In this document: positions 1-5,371 of the stretch, one piece after another
Layout: each line of letters starts with the position of its first letter
How positions within the stretch are numbered: the stretch's first letter is position 1
Assembly: GCA_012033095.1 (NCBI GenBank)
Contig: JAAUPO010000208.1
Location: 1 to 5,371 of the forward strand
Reading direction: 5' to 3'
Source: Synechococcaceae cyanobacterium RL_1_2
GTDB lineage: Bacteria; Cyanobacteriota; Cyanobacteriia; Cyanobacteriales; JAAUPO01
DNA length: 5,371 nucleotides
The notes under the pieces: generated by a model
Seen by the model: only the letters and a program-made list of their open reading frames with translations
Told to the model about the DNA's origin: nothing
Database searches by the model: none
Position numbers and translations under genes: made by a program

Positions 1-136
1 AAGAATTTAATAACATCTAAAACTTAAATATCGATGGGTTACGCTCCCTTGAAGGATACCCTACAAATTTCTAAGTTATTTAATTCACGATCCTTAGGGC
101 TTAAAAAACCCTTAACCTTAGATCTGAGGGATAAAG

Positions 137-227
137 CTCCCCTGGCCCCAATGCTGGGGGAGAAATTCTTAAAAATCATTATAAGTCACTCACGTTGGGG
201 GATGTAGGGGGATTGTACGTAAGTCCT
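137..227. repeat. GC-rich dispersed repeat remnant ending in CGTAAGTCCT
   Basis: A hairpin-forming segment (CCCCA at 146-150 facing TGGGG at 155-159, inside CTCCCC/GGGGAG) is followed by two GGGGGAT motifs at 197-203 and 207-213. It ends in CGTAAGTCCT at 218-227. From memory, this order of C-runs, G-runs, 'GGGGGATTTAGGGGG'-like text and a terminal GTAAGTCCT resembles non-autonomous mobile repeats scattered through cyanobacterial intergenic DNA. The terminal ten bases recur exactly, in reverse complement, at 5201-5210. No transposase gene is present, so mobility is inferred only. Confidence 0.5.
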
Positions 228-249
228 ATTACTCCAACTATTACTCCAA
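226..249. repeat. Perfect 12-bp tandem duplication
   Basis: The unit CTATTACTCCAA occurs twice head to tail with no mismatch (226-237 and 238-249). It overlaps the last two bases of the GC-rich repeat remnant and lies four bases before the terminal-inverted-repeat element. It is probably a local slippage or insertion/excision scar; no function is evident. Confidence 0.85.
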
Positions 250-253
250 AAAG

Positions 254-353
254 GTAGTGCTAAAGTTGTAAGGATATTTAGACCTAGGTTAGACCCAGGA
301 TAATTGATTATTAAGGGGTTTAATCTTCCTAATCCTTACTTGTATAGGAGTAC
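254..353 (+). mobile_element. MITE-like 100-bp element, copy A
   Basis: The element has imperfect 22-bp terminal inverted repeats (254-275 and the complement of 332-353; 16 of 22 positions match). Both begin with GTA and end inward in GTAAGGAT. A second copy lies in reverse orientation at 3057-3145; the two agree at all but about four positions once an 11-bp insertion is removed. That insertion is a near-perfect tandem duplication in this copy, TTAGACCTAGG at 278-288 followed by TTAGACCCAGG at 289-299. The element is non-coding and small, as expected for a miniature inverted-repeat transposable element. I see no clear target-site duplication around this copy, and the transposase family that would mobilise it is unknown. 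Confidence 0.65.
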
Positions 354-398
354 CCTCTAAAAAATAGGAAGTAGATTGTAAATTTACCCCAAGCAATA

Positions 399-1197
399 CT
401 AGACGGTCTGAGGTCGTAGGGGCATGAAGAGATCTTTATTTTCGTAACGGCCTTGGAGCTGCATTTTTTGTACTGGTAAATCAGGATCAACAATGCCCTG
501 GCATCGTGCCATATCAATGAACTTGTTCGCGGGTAAAGAACGATCGCTCAGTTGGGGCAATCGGCGTAATCGATCCCATGACCACAGTTCCTCTGATATT
601 TCCCAATCAGGGATGGGGAAGGGTTTTTGACAATAGAGTAGATGATCAAACTCTGCGGTGGGTTTGAGCTGTTGATCATGGATATGCATGGTGGGAAAAA
701 ATAGAGCCCGCCGACAATTACTTTGAAACTCCACGGCCATAGGATGGACTTGATGGACATCGGGTTTGAGTTTAAATACCGCAAAACCATAATCTTGATA
801 TACCCCTAATTCCTGCCATAGTTCTTGGGATAAACCAAAGCGGGGATCTAGCTGGTCAAACGCCGCGATCGATGGCACAAAGGAGGCTTCCAAATTCCCC
901 AACGGAATGAACTTTTAGCCCCACACTATCCCCTACTTTCATGGATAGCGATCGACCAAAATATTTATCAAAGGGACTATCTAAATCTTTAAAAAAATCT
1001 CCGTAGCCCGATAGGTCAATAAAACGAACGGGCTCTTCCCCTGGGTTTTGTTCGATGGGCAACGGCAAAATCATGGCTAACTCTTCCTTAGCCAGATAAC
1101 CCATTTCATAGACCAGATATTGGCGATCGGGGGCCGATTTACGAGTAAAGATTTTGGTAGCAAAGACTGACGTAATGTCCCTCGAAAATATACACAT
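399..1197 (-). pseudogene. Conserved protein of unknown function, 265 aa, one frameshift
   Basis: The reading frame begins at ATG 1197 and is interrupted by one frameshift in the CCCC run at 897-900 (GGGG on the coding strand). Removing one base there joins 'VHSVG' directly to 'NLEASFVPS' and gives a continuous 265-residue protein. An in-frame GTG lies 16 codons upstream at 1245. I prefer the ATG because the protein then starts MCIFS, which is how I remember members of this family in cyanobacteria, planctomycetes and other bacteria starting. That recollection is not backed by a search. Conserved-looking blocks are AMILPLP (41-47), VHSVG (96-100), LDPRF (116-120), YGFAVFKLK (136-144), VHPM (150-153), FFPTMHIHD (167-175) and FDHLLYC (183-189). 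The clustered histidines could bind a metal, which is pure inference. There is no signal peptide or membrane segment, so it is probably cytosolic. No strong Shine-Dalgarno sequence precedes the start. It may be an intact gene with a sequencing indel rather than a true pseudogene. Confidence 0.75.
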
Positions 1198-1280
1198 ATC
1201 AATAGTTATGGGGGCGGAAATTATCTTTAAAGTAGTAGACCTCACGCCATGATGCTGTGCTTGGGGATCATGATGGGATC

Positions 1281-1286
1281 ATTATA
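1281..1286 (-). promoter_or_regulatory. Possible -10 box for the minus-strand MCIFS gene
   Basis: Reading the minus strand, TATAAT lies about 85 bases upstream of the preferred start at 1197. It follows an AT-rich tract (1288-1340) carrying TTGATTATT twice, exactly 21 bp apart (complements of 1289-1297 and 1310-1318). No good -35 box sits at standard spacing, so this rests on the -10 match alone. Confidence 0.25.
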
Positions 1287-1344
1287 GAAATAATCAAAAT
1301 AAAATCATTAATAATCAATAAATACTAAATAAATAATTCCAGGG

Positions 1345-1752
1345 CTAGGAAGTGGGCTCAGGATTATTTCGAGCTTCCTCCATCGCTTCTAAGGTATTAA
1401 GTAATAATCGTTTTGCCATTAATTTCCAACCATAGAGTTGAATTTTGATGGCGATGGGAAATCCTATGGCTGGCCCGATAAAATCCAAGGGTTGACGAAA
1501 GGAGATCCCTAGTAATAAACCTAAACCCGCAATGCCCCAAAAAGGCAGCGCAAACATTTGACGATTCTCTTCAATCCATTTTGCCCAAAAAGCGGTGGGT
1601 ATCTGCTCTAATACTTGCTGTTTAATGCTTTCTTGTTGTCTCAAGTTCAGGGTTAAACCAAGACGACGACGCAGGCGTTCAATTTTAAGGGCATCGGTGC
1701 TATAGATTACCAATTCATCTTCGGCGAGCTTTAACAATTGCTCTAAATTCAT
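1345..1752 (-). CDS. Small membrane protein of unknown function, 135 aa
   Basis: This is an intact frame from ATG 1752 to its stop at 1345. I do not recognise a named family. Residues 1-65 are hydrophilic and probably helical, with a basic cluster ERLRRR at 25-30. Residues 67-84 form a clear membrane segment rich in Gly, Leu and Ile. Residues 89-103 are a second hydrophobic stretch (FIGPAIGFPIAI), so a two-pass hairpin topology is likely. The short tail from 110 on is amphipathic and ends in polar residues. The gene lies 147 bp upstream of the other minus-strand gene and could share its transcript, though an AT-rich spacer with its own possible -10 box separates them. It diverges from apcF across a 321-bp spacer. 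No clear ribosome-binding site precedes the ATG. Unlike three neighbours it has no frameshift. Confidence 0.75.
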   Translation of the reverse strand: MNLEQLLKLAEDELVIYSTDALKIERLRRRLGLTLNLRQQESIKQQVLEQIPTAFWAKWIEENRQMFALPFWGIAGLGLLLGISFRQPLDFIGPAIGFPIAIKIQLYGWKLMAKRLLLNTLEAMEEARNNPEPTS

Positions 1753-2073
1753 AGGTTATAGGTTTTGAAACAAATAATTAAGTTTAATCCTAACTAGTAT
1801 CGCAAACTTTGCAGGATTAACGAGATTGCCTTTAACTCTAACTCCTCCACCCTCATACCTCCCCCACCAGGACTTTTTCCCCGCCGAAAATCAAGGCTAT
1901 GTACTTTTGTGACCAATTGCTTGGAGATGGAACTAATCAGACTAAAATTTTGCAAAAAGTAATAAATTGTCACATATTTTCTCTAGCTTAAGGTTGGAGC
2001 TTAAAATAGGCATTTATAATTTAATTTTATATTTTGATATAAGAAATCAGTTTTAGAGGAGACCATCTTTACA
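1753..2073. promoter_or_regulatory. Divergent spacer between the membrane protein gene and apcF
   Basis: This 321-bp spacer must hold the apcF promoter and leader and probably the promoter of the minus-strand gene. A small palindrome, GCAAA-C-TTTGC, lies at 1802-1812. The last 110 bases before apcF are strongly AT-rich. I find no coding sequence in it and no recognisable riboswitch or regulator site. Confidence 0.5.
1994..2020 (+). promoter_or_regulatory. Candidate apcF promoter
   Basis: TTGGAG at 1994-1999 and a perfect TATAAT at 2015-2020 are separated by 15 bp, slightly short for a sigma-70-type promoter. The -10 box is the stronger half. A direct repeat AGCTTAA at 1985-1991 and 1998-2004 overlaps the -35 region, 13 bp from start to start. 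Transcription from here would give a leader of roughly 45-50 bases. The assignment is by motif only. Confidence 0.35.
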
Positions 2074-2583
2074 ATGCGAGATGCAATTACCAGCTTAATC
2101 GGTAGCTATGATGTTACTGGTCGCTATCTTGATCGCAATGCCTTTGATAATTTGCAGGCTTATTATGAATCTGGGGGCTGCCCGGATTGCCGTAGCTGAA
2201 ATTATTAATGCTAATTCTGCCGCGATCGTGAAACAGGCTAGTGCCCAGTTATTTGAACAAGTCCCTGAACTCATCAGAGCTGGTGGTAATGCCTATACTA
2301 CCCGCCGTTTTTCTGCTTGTTTACGGGATTTAGATTACTATCTCCGTTACGCTAGCTATGCTCTTGTGGCTGGAAACCCCGATGTGTTAAACGAGAGAGT
2401 GCTGCAGGGTCTGCGCGAAACCTATAATTCTCTAGCTGTACCCATTGGCCCTACCGTAATTGGGATTCAGTTAATGAGGATCTAGTGAAACAGATGGCTG
2501 ATGCGGCTGGCATGGAAGATACCAGCGTGGTGGATGCCCCCTTTGATCACATGACCCGTGAATTAAGTGAAGTTTCTTGTTAA
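2074..2583 (+). pseudogene. apcF: Allophycocyanin beta-18 subunit (ApcF), two frameshifts
   Basis: ApcF is a bilin-bearing subunit of the phycobilisome core. It replaces one ordinary allophycocyanin beta subunit in the trimer that contains the core-membrane linker ApcE, and helps pass excitation to the photosystems. With two single-base corrections the sequence gives 169 residues, the usual family length. It starts MRDAITSLI and contains GNAYTTRR (71-78), with Asn72, the position methylated in phycobilisome beta subunits. Cys82, the phycocyanobilin attachment site, lies in ACLRDLDYYLRYASYALVAG (81-100), followed by ERVLQGLRETYNSL (107-120) and a C-terminal DHMTRELSE (158-166). One G too many in the GGGGG run at 2173-2177 makes the uncorrected frame stop at 2197 after 41 codons. 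One base too few at about 2475-2479 restores the original frame. The start is supported by AGAGGAG at 2055-2061 and by the conserved N-terminus. The gene stands alone, as apcF usually does. No other damage is visible, so a sequencing artefact is as likely as real inactivation. Confidence 0.93.
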
Positions 2584-2612
2584 ATCATTACACTTTCGCT
2601 GGCTAGCTAGAT

Positions 2613-2653
2613 AGGGGTAATAGTTACGAATGGGTACTGTTACCTCTATTTTT
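2613..2653 (+). terminator. Rho-independent-type terminator after apcF
   Basis: AGGGGTAATAG (2613-2623) pairs over all 11 positions with CTGTTACCTCT (2637-2647), allowing two G-U wobbles, around a 13-base loop. A run of five T follows at 2649-2653. It begins 30 bases past the apcF stop, consistent with a single-gene transcript. Confidence 0.75.
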
Positions 2654-3056
2654 ATGGTTTTATGTATGAATAGGGGCGGTTAGGGTCGAGTTTTCTCACT
2701 GTTAGCGACATCATTAATCATTGTTATGGGTTGTTATAGGTCAACGATCGCTACCGCATCAAGGTTGGTCACTTCGGGCCTGTGTTAATTTCTATAGCCA
2801 TAACTCCAAATTAAATTATCTTTAATGAGATTTAATATTAAGGGCAAAAACTATCCCTATCAATGGCATGGGATCAGCCTTGAGCGATGCGGTTTTGAGT
2901 TAATTCATTAGGAATTTAACTAGAAGTTTGACTACAACAATTTGGGATACTGAAATGAGGGAGAGTTATCGTTCTGAATAAGCCCACAAGTTAGTAGCCA
3001 TGAGTATTTACCCCAGTCCTATAGCAGTCCTAACTAGGTCATAACATGAAGACTCA
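2654..3056. other. Gene-free stretch left of element copy B
   Basis: No open reading frame with a recognisable product is present on either strand, and I see no RNA gene. A fragment near 2742-2785 translates to RYRIKVGHF, faintly like a RelE/ParE toxin core, but stops close on both sides leave it unsupported. The segment may be decayed DNA or long untranslated sequence. Confidence 0.5.
3014..3035. repeat. Imperfect 11-bp tandem repeat
   Basis: CAGTCCTATAG (3014-3024) is followed directly by CAGTCCTAACT (3025-3035); the first eight bases are identical. The motif AGTCCTATA appears again at the left end of element copy B (3058-3066). These may therefore be decayed copies of that element's tip. 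Confidence 0.5.
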
Positions 3057-3145
3057 GTAGTCCTATACAAGTAAGGATCAGGAAGATTAAACCCCTTGAT
3101 AATCAATTATCCTGGGTCTAAATATCCTTACAGCTTTAGCACTAC
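3057..3145 (-). mobile_element. MITE-like 89-bp element, copy B (inverted relative to A)
   Basis: The 22-bp terminal inverted repeats (3057-3078 and the complement of 3124-3145) match at 17 of 22 positions. Both start GTAGT and end inward in GTAAGGAT. The body is the reverse complement of copy A without A's 11-bp duplication. The flanks GAAGACTC (3048-3055) and GAAGATTC (3147-3154) agree at seven of eight bases and could be a target-site duplication, slightly offset on the right by one base. It is non-coding, so any movement would depend on a transposase supplied from elsewhere in the genome. Confidence 0.65.
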
Positions 3146-3345
3146 CGAAGATTCTTACTAGACTTATGTTTTCAATGTACTCAATGACCACAAGCTATTT
3201 AGGATTGCTATCGCAGTATTTCTAATACTATTGATCGATCCCCTTAACTAACTTTTCGTCACCGGCCATTGCCCGGACTCCTGTGTAGGTTCTGTTTTCC
3301 TGTTCCCCATTATTTTATATAGTTTATATTTTTCACCTTTTTACC
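3146..3345. other. Upstream region of the right-hand operon
   Basis: This 200-bp spacer lies between element copy B and the 97-residue gene. Its last 40 bases are T-rich (TATTTTATATAGTTTATATT at 3311-3330) and offer several -10-like hexamers, but none has a convincing -35 partner. A promoter is expected here because the preceding gene ends in a terminator over 690 bp upstream. No gene is seen. Confidence 0.35.
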
Positions 3346-3639
3346 ATGGCAGATTACGATACCCAGGTGTTAGAGCAGGCTTACCAAGCAATGTACTTGA
3401 TTGATTTACGTTATCGTCAGGCCAACCTCAAGGACAAGGTTAAACTTCAATCCGATCGCGACGAGGCCTTTAGTGGATTGATGGCCGCTCGGATCAAATT
3501 ATTGGAAGATGGCATGATTTGTACTAAGCAGGATGTAGCTAAAATGGCTGAGCTGAAGGAAGAAATTAGACAAGCGGCCCAAACCCAGACTTTACTAAAA
3601 GCCATGGACGGTGTAGTTAAACTGTTGGATATTTTTTAA
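3346..3639 (+). CDS. Small helical protein of unknown function, 97 aa
   Basis: This is an intact frame starting MADYDTQVLEQAYQAMYLIDLRYRQ. I do not recognise a named family. The protein is rich in Ala, Leu, Lys, Glu and Gln with few Pro or Gly, has no signal peptide or membrane segment, and looks almost entirely alpha-helical. The stretch at about 65-95 (MAELKEEIRQAAQTQ onward) could form a coiled coil or pack as a helical bundle. The only Cys is at 59. The ATG sits in ACCATGG with no strong Shine-Dalgarno upstream, which is common in cyanobacteria. It ends 46 bp before the Ig-like/propeller gene on the same strand, so the two are probably co-transcribed and may act together; this is inferred from spacing alone. 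Confidence 0.75.
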   Translation: MADYDTQVLEQAYQAMYLIDLRYRQANLKDKVKLQSDRDEAFSGLMAARIKLLEDGMICTKQDVAKMAELKEEIRQAAQTQTLLKAMDGVVKLLDIF

Positions 3640-3685
3640 TGAAGAAATTAAGGCATTAATGACCCTAGGGAAAGAAAGTTAATCT

Positions 3686-5143
3686 ATGAAGATATTGGGT
3701 TCCTCGTTTTTTTCGGGTTGGTCGCGTTTAGATCGAGCTGGGGCATTAGGTTTTTTGGGCATTAATCTGGCGTTATTAATCACGATCGCGATCGGTGATC
3801 GAAGTCGGCCCCAAGTAGAAAATTTTAGTTGGCATCATCAAAAAATTGGTCAAAGCGATCGTAGCTTTACCTTGACCTTCGATCGACTAGTAGCCCCAAC
3901 AACGGTGGCTAAAAATTTAACCATTGATCCCCCCATGGCAGGGGCCATTACTTGGCAGGGCCGCCAAATGAGGTATCACCTCACCGAACCCCCCCAGTAT
4001 GGTCAACAAGCTAAATTAACAGTACAGAAGGTTACTGCCCAAAACCCTAGCAACCGTAAAGCCATTATCCCTTTCCAGGGGGAATTTAACACCCGGGATC
4101 AAGCACTCATCTATGTCGGTTTAGAAGATGACGAGCGGGGACGGCTAGTCTTAAAAAATTTAACTACTAAGACCACTCAAATTTTAACCCCAGAAGATTT
4201 GACCGTGACCGATTTTAAAGTGGTCAAAAATGGTCAACAAATTATTTTTTCCGCCTTTGCGTTTGACCCCACTTCCGAAAATTTGTACATGGTCAATACC
4301 GGCCTTGGTTTTCAAGAAACCGGGGATGAAAATTTGGCCCCTGGTCGTTTGTTTAATCTTTTAATGGATGGGGATTATATCCAAAGTCGTTTTGTTGCCT
4401 CTGATGACGGCCGGAGATTAGTGATCTATCGTCAATCCCGCAAAGATCCCGACGAAGCCCAGCTCTGGGCCCAAATTGATGGTGGTGCTTGGCAACCCCT
4501 CGGTTTAGATACCCAAAACTTTAAATTATCCCCCGATGGCACCACGATCGCGTTCATTGAAATGAGGGGTTAACCCTAGCCAAATTTAACGCCCAAGGTA
4601 CCATTCAACAACCCCGTTTATTTTTCCCAATTATGTACGAATGTTTTAGGGTTTAGCCCCGATAGCAAACGCTTAGCCCTCTTAAAATACCGTGGGGATC
4701 TCAACCAAAATACCCTCATGATCTTTGACGGTGCGAAGGAAAAGGCCATCGTGCAAACCGCTCCCTTAATTGAGTGCAAGTTTGAGCCCCTCACCGAAAA
4801 CCATCTCTATTGCCTCCAAGTGGACATCAAAGGACGGAAACCCCAACCGGCCATCACCATCGTTGATCTTACTAAGCAGCAATCCGCTCCCCTGATTTAT
4901 ATTCCTCGCTATAGTAATTTAAGAATGGCCATGGCCCAGGATGGGAGTACCTTAATGTTTGATCAAACCGCCATGGCCCTAGAGGCAAAGGATGGGGTTA
5001 TTAACCATAATGGCCAAGCGATCGCAGCGGGTTTAGTCTGGTCATTACCGTTAGAGCACCCCAAGAACTTGGATCTAAAAAAAATTGACAAAGTTAATCC
5101 CATTAAAGTAACCAGTGGCATGAATCCCCAAGCGATGCCCTAG
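3686..5143 (+). pseudogene. Membrane-anchored Ig-like and beta-propeller protein, two frameshifts
   Basis: With two corrections this is one 485-residue protein. Residues 19-37 are a single hydrophobic segment after a short basic N-terminus: a membrane anchor or uncleaved signal, with the rest probably on the outer face of the membrane. Residues of about 45-137 resemble a bacterial SbsA-type Ig-like domain (FTLTFDRLV, NLTIDPP, ITWQGRQMRYHL, AKLTV). From about 140 to the end, blade-like repeats such as LSPDGTTIAFIE (281-292) and FSPDSKRLALLKY suggest a TolB/WD40-like propeller. Family names are from motif memory. At GGGG 4566-4569 one base is missing, giving a stop at 4571; at TTTTT 4621-4625 there is one base too many. 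Correcting both links GLTLAKFNAQGTIQQPRLF to SQLCTNVLGFSPDSKRLA. The net length is unchanged. AGGGAAAG at 3667-3674 is a plausible ribosome-binding site. The role is unknown; a binding or scaffold function is a guess. The break may be artefactual. Confidence 0.75.
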
Positions 5144-5181
5144 ACTTAGAGTTGTCATAGCTTAGGGACTTATTCTAGGCA

Positions 5182-5199
5182 CATATGAATCCATATGAA
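5182..5199. repeat. 8-bp direct repeat CATATGAA
   Basis: CATATGAA at 5182-5189 and 5192-5199 are separated by two bases, directly before the AGGACTTACG end of the GC-rich repeat. They could be a scar of insertion next to that repeat, but both copies lie on the same side of it, so they are not a classic target-site duplication. Confidence 0.6.
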
Positions 5200-5306
5200 C
5201 AGGACTTACGCAAAAATTTCAATTCTGTCCTGGGAACCATGATGTTTGGGGATGTTTGGGAACAATCTTTCAAGCAAGTTCCCCAAATTTGGCGGATTTA
5301 GGGGGC
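5200..5306. repeat. GC-rich dispersed repeat remnant starting with CAGGACTTACG
   Basis: The segment begins with CAGGAC (5200-5205), which is complementary to GTCCTG (5227-5232) across a 21-base loop. It then contains a tandem GATGTTTGGG pair and ends with a TTCCCCAAATTTGG...GGATTTAGGGGGC block (5279-5306). The first ten bases after the C are the exact reverse complement of the end of the left-hand remnant (218-227). The G-run block resembles 197-213. Both therefore look like outward-lying members of one non-autonomous repeat family; no transposase is present. Confidence 0.5.
5241..5260. repeat. Perfect 10-bp tandem duplication
   Basis: GATGTTTGGG is repeated head to tail without mismatch (5241-5250 and 5251-5260), inside the right-hand GC-rich repeat. 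It is of the same scale as the 12-bp and 11-bp tandem duplications at 226-249 and 278-299. Confidence 0.85.
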
Positions 5307-5371
5307 TTATAGTCAATTTAATTTAGTATGGGGTGGCTGTTCCTCTCAATGGAATGTTTTCAGATCTATTT

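Larger units (their letters stand above)
1..398. other. Gene-free, repeat-rich left flank
   Basis: I find no credible coding sequence here on either strand; all frames are broken by frequent stops. The stretch holds the repeats listed separately, plus two weaker structures. Around 34-66 a GGGT...ACCC inverted pair lies in a segment that reads, on the minus strand, like the short GCGTAACCCAT-type intergenic repeats common in cyanobacteria; this likeness is from memory. Around 94-115 an AGGG/CCCT pair encloses an A-rich loop. Neither is convincing as a terminator because no T-tract follows. Confidence 0.6.
5144..5371. other. Gene-free right flank
   Basis: No coding sequence is visible. The segment contains the direct repeats and the GC-rich repeat remnant listed separately. 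A weak imperfect stem overlaps the stop codon of the upstream gene (CCCTA 5138-5142 facing TAGGG 5163-5167) but lacks a T-tract, so I do not call a terminator. Confidence 0.5.

Noticed and set aside
137..227. CRISPR array or clustered repeats
   Set aside because: The repeated G-runs are irregular, without equal spacers or a repeat of constant length, and no cas gene is present.
329..517. 62-codon minus-strand open frame running into element copy A
   Set aside because: It overlaps the end of the MCIFS gene out of frame and extends into repeat DNA, with low-complexity composition.
548..790. 80-codon minus-strand open frame inside the MCIFS gene
   Set aside because: It overlaps the conserved coding sequence in another frame and has no recognisable family; it is a shadow.
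2173..2479. Programmed ribosomal frameshifting in apcF
   Set aside because: Decoding would need a +1 and then a -1 shift 300 bases apart, no such mechanism is known for apcF, and simple homopolymer indels explain it.
2742..2785. RYRIKVGHF-like text resembling a RelE/ParE toxin core
   Set aside because: An in-frame stop lies just upstream, the downstream match fails at once and no antitoxin gene is near; probably chance.
4562..4650. Split of the propeller gene into two real genes, the second starting near 4718
   Set aside because: Reading through with one base corrected at each of two homopolymers gives continuous propeller-like sequence, and the supposed second start lies inside a blade with no ribosome-binding site.
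5138..5167. Terminator after the propeller gene
   Set aside because: The stem is short, contains a mismatch and a wobble, overlaps the stop codon and is not followed by a T-tract.

Overview
The window is cyanobacterial. It encodes an allophycocyanin-type phycobilisome core subunit (ApcF), and the palindrome CGATCG occurs about a dozen times, including one perfect octamer GCGATCGC at 5018-5025. That is the over-represented HIP1 motif of many cyanobacterial genomes. Base composition is moderately AT-rich. Genus cannot be read from the sequence.

Layout. Positions 1-398 are gene-free and full of small repeats: a GC-rich repeat remnant (137-227), a 12-bp tandem duplication (226-249) and a 100-bp element with imperfect terminal inverted repeats (254-353). 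Two genes follow on the minus strand. The first is a 265-residue protein of a family I recognise only as uncharacterised (399-1197, one frameshift). The second is a small membrane protein (1345-1752). A 321-bp divergent spacer then leads to plus-strand apcF (2074-2583, two frameshifts) and its rho-independent-type terminator. A roughly 700-bp gene-free stretch contains a second copy of the terminal-inverted-repeat element in the opposite orientation (3057-3145). The right part is a probable two-gene plus-strand operon: a 97-residue helical protein (3346-3639) and a 485-residue membrane-anchored protein with a predicted Ig-like domain and beta-propeller (3686-5143, two frameshifts). The window ends in another GC-rich repeat remnant (5200-5306).

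The genes do not form one obvious pathway. ApcF belongs to the light-harvesting core and is normally an isolated gene; the others are of unknown function. Two things stand out. First, three of the five genes carry single-base frameshifts, all at short homopolymer runs, with otherwise intact coding sequence. In apcF and in the propeller gene the two shifts cancel. This fits either indel errors in the sequence or very recent gene decay. Second, a short MITE-like element is present twice as inverted copies about 2.7 kb apart, enclosing both minus-strand genes and apcF. I see no CRISPR array, tRNA, rRNA, transposase gene or evident new defence or biosynthetic system.
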